A DNA stretch of 64,000 nt from Phlyctochytrium arcticum (Eukaryota; Chytridiomycota; Chytridiomycetes; Chytridiales; Chytridiaceae), in NCBI GenBank assembly GCA_025602905.1, contig JAHLKI010000030.1, positions 62,001 to 126,000 of the forward strand, in the 5' to 3' direction. Position 1 is the first letter of the stretch; each line of letters opens with the position of its first letter. The notes under the pieces were generated by a model. It ran no database searches. It was not told where the DNA came from and worked only from the letters and a program-made list of their open reading frames with translations. The position numbers and the translations under genes were made by a program. Shown here one piece after another: positions 33,414 to 44,851 of the stretch.

Positions 33414-36138
33414 TCACCATCTCCAGGTAGGTGTGGATCCTTCCAATTCCTCGTCATGAAAGACACGCCAGGGGCCGCTGGACTGCCCGGCCAATGGATC
33501 ACCCGTCCATTCCTTAGCTAGCTCTTTTATGACTGCTTTTCTTGTTCGATACCACTTCCTTTGTGCAATATTTCCTTCGTAAATTTTAAGCAACTCTCTT
33601 TCATCTGAATGTCCGGGAAATCGCAGTTCTTCAACGGCGCCACGGAAGTTTGTCTTGGCGTCAAAGACTGTCATAACGGCTGTCTGCACGATACCTTCGG
33701 CACTAGCACGAATGGTATACCGTGCAGGGGTCGGCGGTGGTAGGTTTCCATCACCAACTACACCCTCCGTACCAAAGTATTGCAAAGAATGAATCATTCC
33801 GACTTGAACTGATGCATGCTTCGGGGATACATTTAATGCCTCCGTGATTGAGGGAGGTAACGTCCGATGCGCCGTGCAGGTTCCACTGCGAATGATGAAA
33901 AACTCCTCCACGTCGCTTCCTGAAATGATTGCAGTTTAAGCCATAAGTGCAGAACAGGTTTGTAGGCTAAAGTACCTTCTTCCACGATAACTGTACCGGG
34001 CAAATGTTTCCTCCAATTAATATACTGCGCAATTGATCTCAGGGAAGGGGCCGCCCAATCGTGGAACAGAGGCACTTTCCGCAAAAACATCATCTTTTCC
34101 TTCATCTCTTTTTCGTGAATAAAATATACGACTTTGTAGTCCTCCTTCTCGATATAGACCACCTCACACGGTTCCGCGGTGATGATACTTGCCGTGCGCG
34201 GTTTGTCATTGGTCAAAGCCAAGTCACCAAACCCTTCTCTGGTCACATATGTCCAATAAGCTTACAAGCAGGAAAATGATTTTTGACAGTTAAGTACCCG
34301 GCATAAAGTTTTGTAACCGGCACACTATCCTCAATGCGCCCGGTTTGAGAGACCTGAACAACGACGCTACCATGCAGGAGAATGTACCATGCCGTGCCAA
34401 CCTCGCCTAGTGAAGGTGTGAGCAAGAAGCTGAGCAATCTGCTATGGGGACGAACCTTGACGGAAGACGGCACGATCCGCTGCATAAGATTGATAGTAGC
34501 CGACCTTGCATAGTTGCTCAAGAATGAAATCGCTAACTTTTGCAAAAGCTTTTATCTTGCGAAGGAACTTGAACAAAACTTTCACATCCTCTGCCGTTCT
34601 TTCAAATCTGGACTTTTGCAAAATCGCTACGCTGGCCTCTTGGTCTGAATGATCTTGTGCCAAACTTCCGAGACGCCGCGCATCTACTCCAGCGTGAGTC
34701 GTAGTCCGGCGTCTGAGGGGAGGCGGGGCAGCTGCAGGTGTAGGTGTAGCAGGAACTACTGCTGCCGCGGTTCCAAGTCCCCCGCCTATCACCGAGTGAT
34801 GGCGCGAGATTGCCTGCATTTGGTTCTTTCGCTGCCGCAAAGTATCGCTGGCCTGCTTTTGAATCTGAATGTAGTCACGGATAAATCGCTTCACCGAAAA
34901 CGTCGAAGGATCCCACACAACGTCCTTAGAGCTCTAGTATTTCTGATAAGATATAGATCGGTAAAAGCTTTGAATCATCAATTTTCACTTACTTGCTCTC
35001 TGGACCAGTCAGCCAATGTCAGTGTCTGCGTGGTATTTTTCTGAAGGTTGGACGTAAAGTTCATGACTGCTCTAGCCTGTTCTGTGGTTAATACTTGAGG
35101 TTGCTTGTGGGATGAATTTCGCGAAACTTTTGCTGGCTGTTCAAGCGTAGCAGACTTCGATGGTGCAGATGATGCGGTGACTGTCGATGATGCAACTAGC
35201 GAGGTGGTGGTACCCAATGTTTGACTGGGCCCAGACCGTTCGTTTATGCCAGTGCGAGACTTGGGCCGGGCTAGGTTCGCAATACGTTCTGCTCTTGCGC
35301 TATTCAGCTCTTGCTGAGAAATTTCAACAGTAAATCTACTGGACCGACGCGACCAAGGACGAGAGGAGGAAGGGCGGGAGCTAGCGGGCGTGTTGTATAA
35401 GCTTATGGAACCATCGTCAGACGCTTTTACCACGCATTTTTTCACACAGCGCATAATGGCATCGTGTAGCGGGGGCTGATCACCTGCGGGTTCATCAAAG
35501 CGTATATTTTGTTCCTGTTTTCGAGCAGCATTTGCGGAAACAGAGACTGCGCGTGGCATCGCGGGGGGCTGTGGCTGCGCCTGAAGATTCTTGGATGCAC
35601 TAGGCTGCTTCTGTGACTGACTTTCGGCCATCTCATCTTTGTCCCAACCAATGAAAAGGTCGGGGGCAGACCGCGGCTTTACCTCCATGGTCCTATCCAT
35701 CGTGTCGGTCGAAATCTCCAATGGAATTTCTGGGGATTCGTACTTTTTCAGCAGCTGGGCCGTCGACTCGAAGAGCTTTGCTGCATCCACGACCAGGTCT
35801 TTCTGATCACCAGGTCGATGATATGCAGTTTTGGCTCCATTACTTCGTAGTTTGGCACTGCGGGGAGGAGACCTTGCCAAGTATGCATCATAGCTGCTCT
35901 GATAGTATGCGGGTTCGTGCTGGTGCTCAGGCTCGCGGTGCGTGAGCCACGTCGGAATCCGTTCCGGAGAGTTGCATACATTCTGAGACAAACTCCAGCG
36001 ATGCCGACCACTATGCGCCCGATCTTCTCGTTCTTTGTACTTTCGAATTACTTCTGGTGGTGGACGGTTATAGTTGGCCGCCAGGTACGATTCTGGATGT
36101 ATGAATGGCGAAGCAAATTGTAAGAATGTGGCTGCCAT
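33414..36138 (-). CDS. Protein with two cyclic-nucleotide-binding domains
   Basis: Five exons (36138-34993, 34933-34456, 34406-34298, 34238-33976, 33919-33414) encode 833 residues. The first ~480 are low-complexity with no domain. The first cNMP-binding domain (~505-625) starts FKFLRKIKAFAKVSDFI and has the cassette GFGDLALTNDKPRTASI, with Asp where Glu is usual but Arg-Thr-Ala kept. A second domain (~628-770) starts LRKVPLFHDW and continues TVIVEEGSDVEEFFIIRSGT; its cassette (YFGTEGVVGDGNLPPPTPARY) is degenerate. There are no kinase, channel or GEF domains. The layout recalls CNBD2-like proteins of animal sperm, but orthology is inference. It converges on the channel gene, 276 bp apart. Confidence 0.82.
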
Positions 36139-36452
36139 TTTTGACCCAATGCAAAAGCTCGGGATGTATTCAGCTTTCAGCGTCGGATGCTGGTGAGATG
36201 CATAGGATTTTATTTAACCTTCTTTTAGTGCCCCTAAATTTTAGCTCTAGGTGTAAAATGATGCTTCCTTGCAGCTCCGACGCTGCGCTGTGCCACATCC
36301 GCGACGCAGTGTGCGGCATTTTTGCCGGGCGTTCCTGAATTCAATTTGAAGATCACCGTCGAGACCGAAGGTCATTACATCGCGCCTTTGGGGAACTTTT
36401 CAAAATCTACCTTCGGCATACCTACAGATATTGAAGTTGACTGCAACGGAAA
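36139..36452. promoter_or_regulatory. Divergent promoter, cNMP-binding protein / cyclophilin
   Basis: This 314-bp gap lies between the two start codons, on opposite strands. No TATA box or other known site was recognised. Confidence 0.4.
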
Positions 36453-37378
36453 ATGAGCACAAGTCGAGCCTTCCTCGAGATACGCATCGGGGATGCCAAG
36501 TCACAAGAAGTGGTGAGACTCTCCCAACCCTCACAAAAACCCAATGTGTGTTCCTCTCGCACTAAAAGCAGTATGTAAAGTTGCAGGAGGCATATTCCAG
36601 GACTGCGTCGTTCATAGCCGCCAAGGCAAACGAGCTTGCCTTGGATGCAACGGCGAAACCAGAAACACTTGGTACGACCGCAACACTCTTGGGGAGGCTT
36701 AAGGCGTAAGCTTACCACCTACAAGTATAGAAGACTGGCAAAAAGAGCTGCTTCTAGAAACGTACAATGCAGATCCAGCCTGGAAATCCCGGGTACTGCA
36801 GCACGCTCGCGCACATAATAGTTTCGTTGGCAGGACACTGAACTCCTGGATAGGGCCCATTGGAAATGAATGAACCTTTAGAATTACCTGGCGGCCGGAT
36901 AGATTTTTCACTTTTTGATAAGGAATGTCCCAAAACGGTCGCAAACTTTGTCGCTCTATGCACGGGATCTGCTGGCCTTGCAAAGGCATCCAAAAAACCG
37001 CTTCATTACAAGAACACGCCGATACACCGAGTTGTTACGAATTTCGTCGCTCAAGGGGGTGATATTACTCGTTTTGACGGATCGGGGGGTGACAGTATTT
37101 ACGGTGGAACCTTTAATGACGAGAAGGCCGGACTGAAGATCAAATTCGAATCCAAGGGGCTATTGGCAATGGCAAATTCTGGGAAAAACACCAACACAAG
37201 TCAGTTCTTCATTACCATTGGAGATGACGCGCAAAAGCTGGCCAAGATGAGCGGCAAATACGTAATCTTTGGGAAAATCACAAGTGGGGAATCTGTCCTC
37301 GATCTCTTGGCCGAAGTGGCCACGGATGATGGCCAACCTATGAAACAGGTACAGATTGTGGATTGCGGTATTTACTGA
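36453..37378 (+). CDS. Cyclophilin-type peptidyl-prolyl isomerase with N-terminal helical extension
   Basis: Four exons are proposed (36453-36512, 36572-36671, 36704-36792, 36854-37378), giving 257 residues. The C-terminal ~165 residues are a cyclophilin domain: FSLFDKECPKTVANFVALCTG, HRVVTNFVAQGGDIT (catalytic-loop Arg kept), MANSGKNTNTSQFFIT and GKYVIFGKI. The usual Trp of the cyclosporin site is absent in this stretch. The N-terminus (MSTSRAFLEIRIGD..., AYSRTASFIAAKANELAL, DWQKELLLETYNADPAWKSR) looks helical. Splicing is unsure in two places: the first donor may be at 36510 or 36513, and the intron 36672-36703 would be only 32 nt. The cyclophilin domain itself is secure. Confidence 0.8.
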
Positions 37379-39028
37379 AAATGTGCATCATCAAGGTCCG
37401 GGCAACAGAGCTCTCCTCTGGACATCAATCAACTGATGCTATGCTGCCCGAGAGTTAATTGTGGCCTGCTTGCTGCACTAGACGGGAGGACAGAGGTATC
37501 ATCCATATTTTCCTCATCAGTGCAGATCCGGAACATTCATAGAATGGAAAATACTAGTGCAGTTCCAAATCTTAGATAGAACGGCGAACCTGTTTATGAG
37601 AGATACATGATGTAGTTTGACTCCCCATATACAACTCTGCCGGCTCAAATTCCAGTTGCGCTCTAATGGTCAAGGTCAAGCGGAGCAGCAACCATCGGCA
37701 TTGTAGATCCAGCAGCTCTTAGGGGGGATTGATCAACACAAGTATGGGCACATATGATATCTAGACTGGGAAACCGATGTGGACCTACGGGGTACAGCAG
37801 TCTTACCCATATGAGATTGTTGCATGTCACTGGAAAAGCACTTTGACGATCAGGCTACTGATTGGTGTATGTGTAATTTTTGCTCAGAATGCATTCTCTC
37901 GACACTCATACTTGATTCGGACAGTCTTTTGAAGTTACACTCGTTGAAACGAAATTTGCTTTGTAAATGTTACGCCAGTAACTGATATCCTTTGGACACT
38001 GCCAGGATTTTATCAACCCTGCGCAGGCCGGATTTAATTTCGAGGCCTGCGAAGTACAGTACTGTGCATAGGTTACTTTTTGAAGTGGGAAGTTCTGAAC
38101 ATGACGCTCAGAAATAAGGATCAACAACCTGATCAACAATCCATATGGAAGTGGCCAAGTGCCAAAAAAAATGGCCAAGAATCAAAAGTGTCTCAGCCGT
38201 CAACGTGTTGATTTGGACTGAACAAGATGATAACTACTATGTTTGATCAAGACATATGGCGCCAGCGGCAGTCTTACGAAAGAAGAGTATCGTCCGACTT
38301 CTAATGTCAATTTATACTTACCGGCCTTTCGCGGGGGGTCAAGTCTTGAACAGTAGTGTGGAGTGCAAAAATGCTTACAAGTTCGAAATTGAACCATGTC
38401 TTGCTACATTCAACGAATAGCAAACTTTCCTATAGCAATCCCTTTATATATATATGCCCTCCTGCACCGGTTCTGATGAGAAAATTAAAATTCTCACGAA
38501 ACGCCGCGTCCAGTGAATTCGGACGGATAGAACCGCATTCCAGCCACTAACAGCTCCGAACTTGCCGACGAAATCTTCCAGGACATGACATTCCACACCA
38601 GACGCCAAACCTACGCAAGAAAGAAGATTGGCGAGGGACGAAGACTAGGCGGGCAGTGAGAAGTTTTAGGCAGAGAAGAGTCCTGTGAAAGAAAGAGTGT
38701 ATTTTGTTGCATTTTGTATGATAGAAGGAGGATCGAACACGCCGACGTTTGAAAACCAACCTCAACCTCTACAGATATATACGTTGTCCATCAAATCCTT
38801 GTTCCTTTGGCCCGCATCAGCATGCAGGCGGTATAGATGGGTTCAGGAAAAAGCTTAAAGATCGTGGTAGCTTTCTCGGTTTACGGAAACGGTCCAGAAG
38901 AATAGATCCAAAATTGGGAGACAGCGAAACGTAATACAACCTGGTAAGGGCCTTTCGCAAGATATGAATGCATACGGACGCCAATCTAAAATGAATCGTT
39001 GGCATTGATTTGGTCGCAGTGCAAAGAG
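37379..39028. other. Gene-poor intergenic region
   Basis: These 1.65 kb between the cyclophilin stop and the PHD-protein ATG hold only short frames without recognisable domains. The stretch around 38435-38455 is AT-rich (ATATATATATG). The last part presumably carries the promoter and leader of the PHD gene. Confidence 0.4.
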
Positions 39029-42000
39029 ATGCCGCAGGATAGTCTTGGGCGAGCTCCGGACGACGCTGGGGCTCCCAAGGCGAGCGATGCAAACCATCAT
39101 GGACCTCCCATACAGCACCAGCGTCAGCAGCAATCACATCAGCCAGCGTACGTGACATCGTACTCTTATTCATACGCTCCACAGAACCAGCAGCAACCAG
39201 CACCACAATCACATCCGCCTCAACAATCATACCCATATATACCACAGCCGCTGCCGCAACAACCACCACCACCACATCCATCGCCTTCCCACTATAGCTC
39301 GCCGCATCGTACGCAACCACCACCTTCACCCCACTTTATATCTCCATATCATCCTTCTGGGTACTCCCATACGCCACCGCCTCTGCCGCCGTCTTCACAT
39401 CAACAGCATCAAGCGGGTCCGCCAGTATCCCCTGTTCGGGTATCACCTCAACATCCCTACCCTCACTACTCTTCCGCACATGCATCAGCAGCTAGTTCAT
39501 TTGCCGCACCTTCAGCAGGGCACTCTGTGCCCCCTCACGTTTCCCCTCTGTCGCATACCCAGCAGCACATGTCTGCCGTCCCCCCTCAGTCTCACCCAGC
39601 TCCTCCATATCCCCATCCCACAACTGGACAACCATCACTGCAGCAGCAGCAACCGTCGAGCGGTATCGACCATCGGATGGTGCCAGGCAACTTTGATCAG
39701 CATTATATTCCGGGGGTGATACATACGATCCCGGTATCATCACCCTCAGTACAAAGTTATGCCCATTATTCCCATCCAAGCCACAACGCGCCAGTATTAG
39801 TAGCAGGCACTAGCGCGGTTCCATACTCACAGGTATAACTTCTATACTTTGGCATTATGGACTTTGTAATGTGATTCTAATGATCTGGCACTCCGTAGCA
39901 AACATCACCACCATCATCAGGTCACCGACATTCATTTTCCCACGCAACCTCACTCCCTCCTACGCACCCGTCTCCACTAACACATCCTGCTCTGACCTCA
40001 CCATCACCACACCAGCAAACACCCCATTCGCACACACCTCAACACATCTCCCCTACCCATCCCCAAACACCATCGCCGAATGCATCCAGTCATGGGTACG
40101 TATCCTTCCCACCAGCTCGATCCGTAAGCACATCTGCCGGGCCATTTACCTCACCCTATCATGCCCGTCGTCCTTCTTACGGTACAGATCCATATTTTTC
40201 CCAGACTCCATCTGGACCTAATGCTGGATATCCGTCATCATCTGCGCCTGCGGTTCCCCAAAACCAATATGTCTACCCACCCGCCCAATATCCGACGTAT
40301 GACGGACAGGTTACAGGACAATATCCCATTCCACCACAATTGATTGGACCTTCCAACGCCAGCACTTCTAGTGATGGTGCTACATTACCGAATGTTAAGA
40401 AGCCCCGCAAGCCTGTCACAGGAAGGAAAGCTAGTAAAAGCAGCGCAGATGGTGGAGCAGCTAAACCTCCGCGACAAAGGAAACCGGCAGCCCCTCGGAA
40501 GAAGAAAAACGAAGGCATCGGCCAGTTGAATGGAGCGGAGCAGCAGCCCAAAGTAGCCACAAAGCGCAGCAAAAAGGACCAACCCGCCGTTGTAACGTCT
40601 GGCAGTACATCACTTGCCACGGAATCAACAGTTCTTCAAACCAATGTGCAACATCCAGGGATCGTACTGCAAGAACCTCTTCCGGAATCTGATCAGGTCA
40701 ATGTGAACGCCTCTGCCTCCCCACAACTTACCGAGTCTGCGCCTCCTAATCCATCGGACTTTGATATACAAGCCGCAGAGCAGGCCTATGCGCTCTTGTA
40801 CCGTCGTAAACGCAAGCGTATTGATTACGCGGCGTTGGTGGCTGGCAAGATTCGCTCCGCAAAGAACTCTGGGATGCTTAATGACGATGGAACACCGTTT
40901 AGTGGGGCAGATGAAAACGACAGTCAATCGGACTTAATATCACCGTCTTCATCGACCACACCCTCCGAGTACGGAAGCACCGGAGGTATGACTCCTCCGC
41001 TTGTGATTGGTGGAGGGACGAGTGGGAAGCTAAGTCCGGCTGCACTTCTCTCTGCGACAACTGCCGCCAGTTCTTCGGCTACAGCATCAACGGATGCCAA
41101 TAAGTTGTATTGTATTTGCCGGCAACCGCTTCGACAGCAGGATGATTCCCAATTTTTCATTGCGTGCGATGGTTGCGATGAGTGGTTTCATGGGGACTGT
41201 GTTCATGTCACCGAGGAGGAAGCTGGAGGGATTGCAAAGTGGGTTTGCTCGGCGTGTCAAGCTGACAATGGATTGAGCATAGTGTACAAGGAAAAGTGCC
41301 ATGCGAACGGATGTGGACGTTGGGTAGAGGACGAGGAGCCAGAAGGGGGTAGAGAAGATGTCGAAGCAGAAGTAGAGATCCCGGAAAAGATGGAAGGAGC
41401 GGGTCCAAGCAACTTAATGAATTCCAGCGACACCCCCGCGAGTTCTGATTGCCCGACTGCACCTGGCATCCTCTCTATTGATACCAAATTAACATCAAGA
41501 GCCACCACTCCTACCGGGAATATAACAGCAGCCGGTGCCCCCCTCTCTTCTCCGGCACAACTCTCGCAGCGCCCAACATTTCTGCCGCGTCGCAAGTACT
41601 GTTCGGCAGCTTGCGCTTATCGGGTTGCTAAGGGGCTGTATGCGAAACTCATCGATACCTCCAACGGAAGCCATCTCCCTCTTTTGCGCCCCAGCACTCT
41701 TCCGTTTACTGAACAGTCTCTTGTCGAATCTTTGCGTGACCGTCTTATACTTTTTGAGCGAGCGCGCGCAGCAGAAAAGGAGAATGAAGTACTCCTTGAG
41801 GAGCTTATAATGCAAAAGACTTGCATCAAATCGCTCATAAGGGCGTTGTGCGTGCGTCGCGGCCGCATCAGGAGAGCAATCAAGACGTGCGTGGATATTC
41901 ATGAACGTATCGTCAAAGGGGAAACGCTGGACGATATTTTGTGTCTCAGCAACGAGAAGGGTGATGATTCTGGGGAAGGCGAGGAAAAGGAGTCTGGTTC

Positions 42001-42373
42001 AAGTGGTCTCGCCAATGTCAGAGTGTGTTGCTTTGACCAGCGGATCGTGGACGAGTGGCGAGTTGAGGTCGATCCTATTCTCGTTTTTGTTGCCCCTGAG
42101 ACAGGGGCTCAAGTCAATAGCAAGCAAGTACCCGTCGATTCTAGTGAGAGCAAAAGCGCGATACCCCTCTGCGATCTCGCGCCGTATTTATGTACCCATG
42201 CCCATCACCGTCCCTGCCCGCTTCACGAAACATGGGAGCGCGTAAAGTACGCCGAAGTCGAAATGGAGATCAAGGATTGGATGATTGAACTGGACGTCGT
42301 CCGCAAACGAACCGCGGGGGTAGTTGCCCTTATGATGGCGCGGCGCAGGCTTTCTCGTTTGGCCCATCTTTAG
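39029..42373 (+). CDS. SPP1: PHD-finger protein of the Spp1/CFP1 (COMPASS) type
   Basis: Two exons (39029-39832, 39899-42373) encode 1,092 residues. The first ~440 are a Pro/Gln/His/Ser/Tyr-rich low-complexity region. A Lys/Arg/Pro stretch follows, then RRKRKRIDYAALVAGKI. The PHD finger has LYCICRQPL, FIACDGCDEWFHGDC and WVCSACQAD, i.e. C4-H-C3 with the Trp of an H3K4me-binding pocket. A second zinc-like region (KEKCHANGCGRW ... RRKYCSAACAYRVA) matches the Cys-rich segment after the PHD finger in Spp1 and CFP1, followed by helices. The role inferred is H3K4 methyl reading in the Set1/COMPASS complex. No CXXC domain is visible, as in yeast Spp1. The long Gln/Pro N-terminus is unusual. Confidence 0.8.
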
Positions 42374-42991
42374 TCCCGGGACTCGGGAATACTGTATCAC
42401 ACTTTCTTTTGGTCGGCGTACCCGACTGCTTATTTATTTCTCTTACATGCTGATTCTTTTTTTTGTTTAATTTTTTTGCTTTTGATTTTGGATGGGTCGG
42501 AGTGTACATCATGTTTTTTCAAATATTGATTTCAACATAAAGTGAGAAGATCTTTAGCATCCGGCAACCCTCAGTACCAGTAATTAGATTTGACCCGGCC
42601 GAGTGGAATAGAACTGGGAATAGAATGAATTCGGCAGGTTGCGGGTGATTAATAAAAATGGAATGAGGAAGAGAGCCAGGGTACTCTTTTTCCATCAACC
42701 AGATGAACCAGAGGGCAGGCACAGCTTTTAAAGACGTATAACTCTAAAGTTTGCCACCATGGAGCGCTAAGGATAATATGAAAACTCCCATGGAATGAAT
42801 GCTCGGGACGAGAATTTCTAGTATAGTGCTAATGAAATTCCAGGAGGACCTCGTTACTATTGTTTTGTCATCAATGCAAAAGGAGAACGAAACGCGTGAG
42901 GACGTTTTCGAAAGGAGGACTCAGAGGAGGACTTGGTATTTCAAGATCTTCCATCCCCCAGTAAACATTCGGAAAGTTTGAAACGTTCAAC
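42374..42991. other. Intergenic region
   Basis: This 618-bp stretch between two plus-strand genes has a T-rich block near 42455-42480, probably the 3' UTR of the PHD gene. Nothing else was recognised. Confidence 0.4.
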
Positions 42992-44385
42992 ATGGCTACT
43001 GGAATTGTCCGCCAAGGAACAGTTACCCTCAACTTGTACTCGGCGCATCAGCCGTCGTTCAACCCAACGCGATCTCGCTCTGCCGACGCTCTCGCAGATA
43101 CCTCGCACCCCACTCCCCGGCCGAGCGCCTTCCAAACACTCTACTGTCCGCTAACAGCCTCCTTACGTCTACCAGTTCATCATGTCCGTGCCCGCTTTAA
43201 TCTGGTGGGGGACATATTCTTGATGCCACAACCGCAACGGGTAGTCTCTGCCAGCCAACATGTGGCTAGTCCAGGAGACGGGTCGAGTGATGCGGGTGAA
43301 GGAAAGGCTGAAGAGCTGCTCTTGGAGGATTCCGACGGAATGTCTATGCAAAAGTTTGAGGGGCGTGGAGAAGTCATTTGCTTGAGGGTTACAGCCCGAC
43401 CTGGTATGTCCTTTGCTCGGACGCGTTTGCATGTCTATAACTTCTGATGACCCGGGTTCTTTCCTTTATAGTCATAACAAGACACGAAGCGTACGCTGGG
43501 CAAACATCTCTGTCCAGTATATCATCCGACTTGTCTCTGCATTACACTCAATCGGAGGCCTGGAAGCCCGATCTCCCGGATTTGGATGCGTTGCCCCCTG
43601 ACCTCGAAATGTTGTTTGACCGCCTCTATCGTCGGAGCACTCAGTCTGCCGCGACGCAACATCTGCTCATGACCTACCTGCTCTGCGCGCTGGATGAATT
43701 GGATGGAAGTGAGGACGCAGCCGTAGCGTCTCGTGTTCCGATCGAGGTTGCAGTAAGAGAGACAAAGACAACTGACGGCTGGGTCAAATACTCTGGAATG
43801 GCAGATTATGTTGTAGGTGCCAAATCTGATATGAGCGGTTCCGGCAATCGGTAAGTTTATATGCGGCACCAACATCCCTCCCCTTGTTGACTGAATCAAC
43901 TTTTTAGCTCCTCACATCATCTGACACACCCATCGCTATTGGTTCATTCTTCACCCCACCTGTTTGAAACTGTCGCTCTCGCCCTTTCGCTTTCGCTTCT
44001 TCCCCTCAGTTCATCCAACTCCCCCATTCCGTCAAAAATCCACTTTGTACATCACACACCACCCACATTTCCTTTCCAACCGGGTACATTCCATTTCGGT
44101 TATGTTTCCCGTCCCGCAGTGCCCGGGCCTGCAACAATGGCGGTTTCCAAACCCGTACCAAGTTCTGAAATGGGGGGAAAGGATGGGGTGGATGAAGATA
44201 ATGTAGGGGAAATCTTTCGCTGGTTTATAGCAACTGCAATAGTTGCCATGGGAAGTCAGACTCCCATCCAAAAGAAGAATGCCGGCAAAAGACTCTGGTT
44301 TGGAGGTGGTCGGTTCGGAAATTTCAACTTTACTCCAATGGGAGATGCGCTAGACGTTGATCATGGAAGTGTACTTCATCTGTAA
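42992..44385 (+). CDS. Orphan protein, three exons
   Basis: Exons 42992-43403, 43472-43850 and 43908-44385 encode 422 residues. Splice sites (CCTG|GTATGT, TATAG|TC, CG|GTAAGT, TTTAG|CT) keep the frame across both introns, which supports a real gene. The protein starts MATGIVRQGTVTLNLYSAHQ, has a possible beta-rich stretch (LRLPVHHVRARFNLVGDIFL), and a helical segment (LEMLFDRLYRRS, THLLMTYLLCALDEL-like). The final part is Ser/Pro-rich and ends in a segment with two hydrophobic runs (VALALSLSLLPLSS, IFRWFIATAIVAMG), too short for confident membrane calls. No domain is recognised and no function is proposed. Confidence 0.62.
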
Positions 44386-44851
44386 ACCACAAGTAAATAC
44401 ACATGCTGGCCATTAATTTACGCGCAATGACTTTGAGCGAAACTCGTCGGTTTTCATTCTAACTATGCCAGCCTTCCTTGGCGGCTTTTGAACTGTGGAG
44501 TGTGTTTTGGCAAGCATTGGTGTACAAACACTGGTCCTAGTCGCAGGGTTTGCTATGCAGAGATCAGTGGTGATGGATCATGAGAGAAGGTTGGATACTA
44601 AATCTACCTATTGAGCAACGTGTCATTTTCAAACTCACCTCAATGCGCGTGATTAGCGTCTTTTGCGTTGGCAATGGGTCGAAACAGGCAAGACAGCTGC
44701 GCAGGAAAGGCAACCAATGGGGTTAGAACGGAATTAAAAATTCTAGCAAGAGGGCTAGGAAGAGTGAGAGAAAAAGCTGCTGATAAATAATCAAATGAAA
44801 AAGGCAAGAAGTCTCCATATCTATTTAAAACGGTCCCCTATCTATGCTATA
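44386..44851. other. Convergent intergenic region
   Basis: This 466-bp gap lies between the 3' ends of the orphan gene (+) and the PAQR gene (-). No gene or repeat was recognised. Confidence 0.4.

Noticed and set aside
36700..36735. A 25-nt intron (GTAAGC...TATAG) in the cyclophilin gene
   Set aside because: It would join a frame that runs into a non-conserved Arg/Ser sequence; the 32-nt alternative restores a sensible protein.
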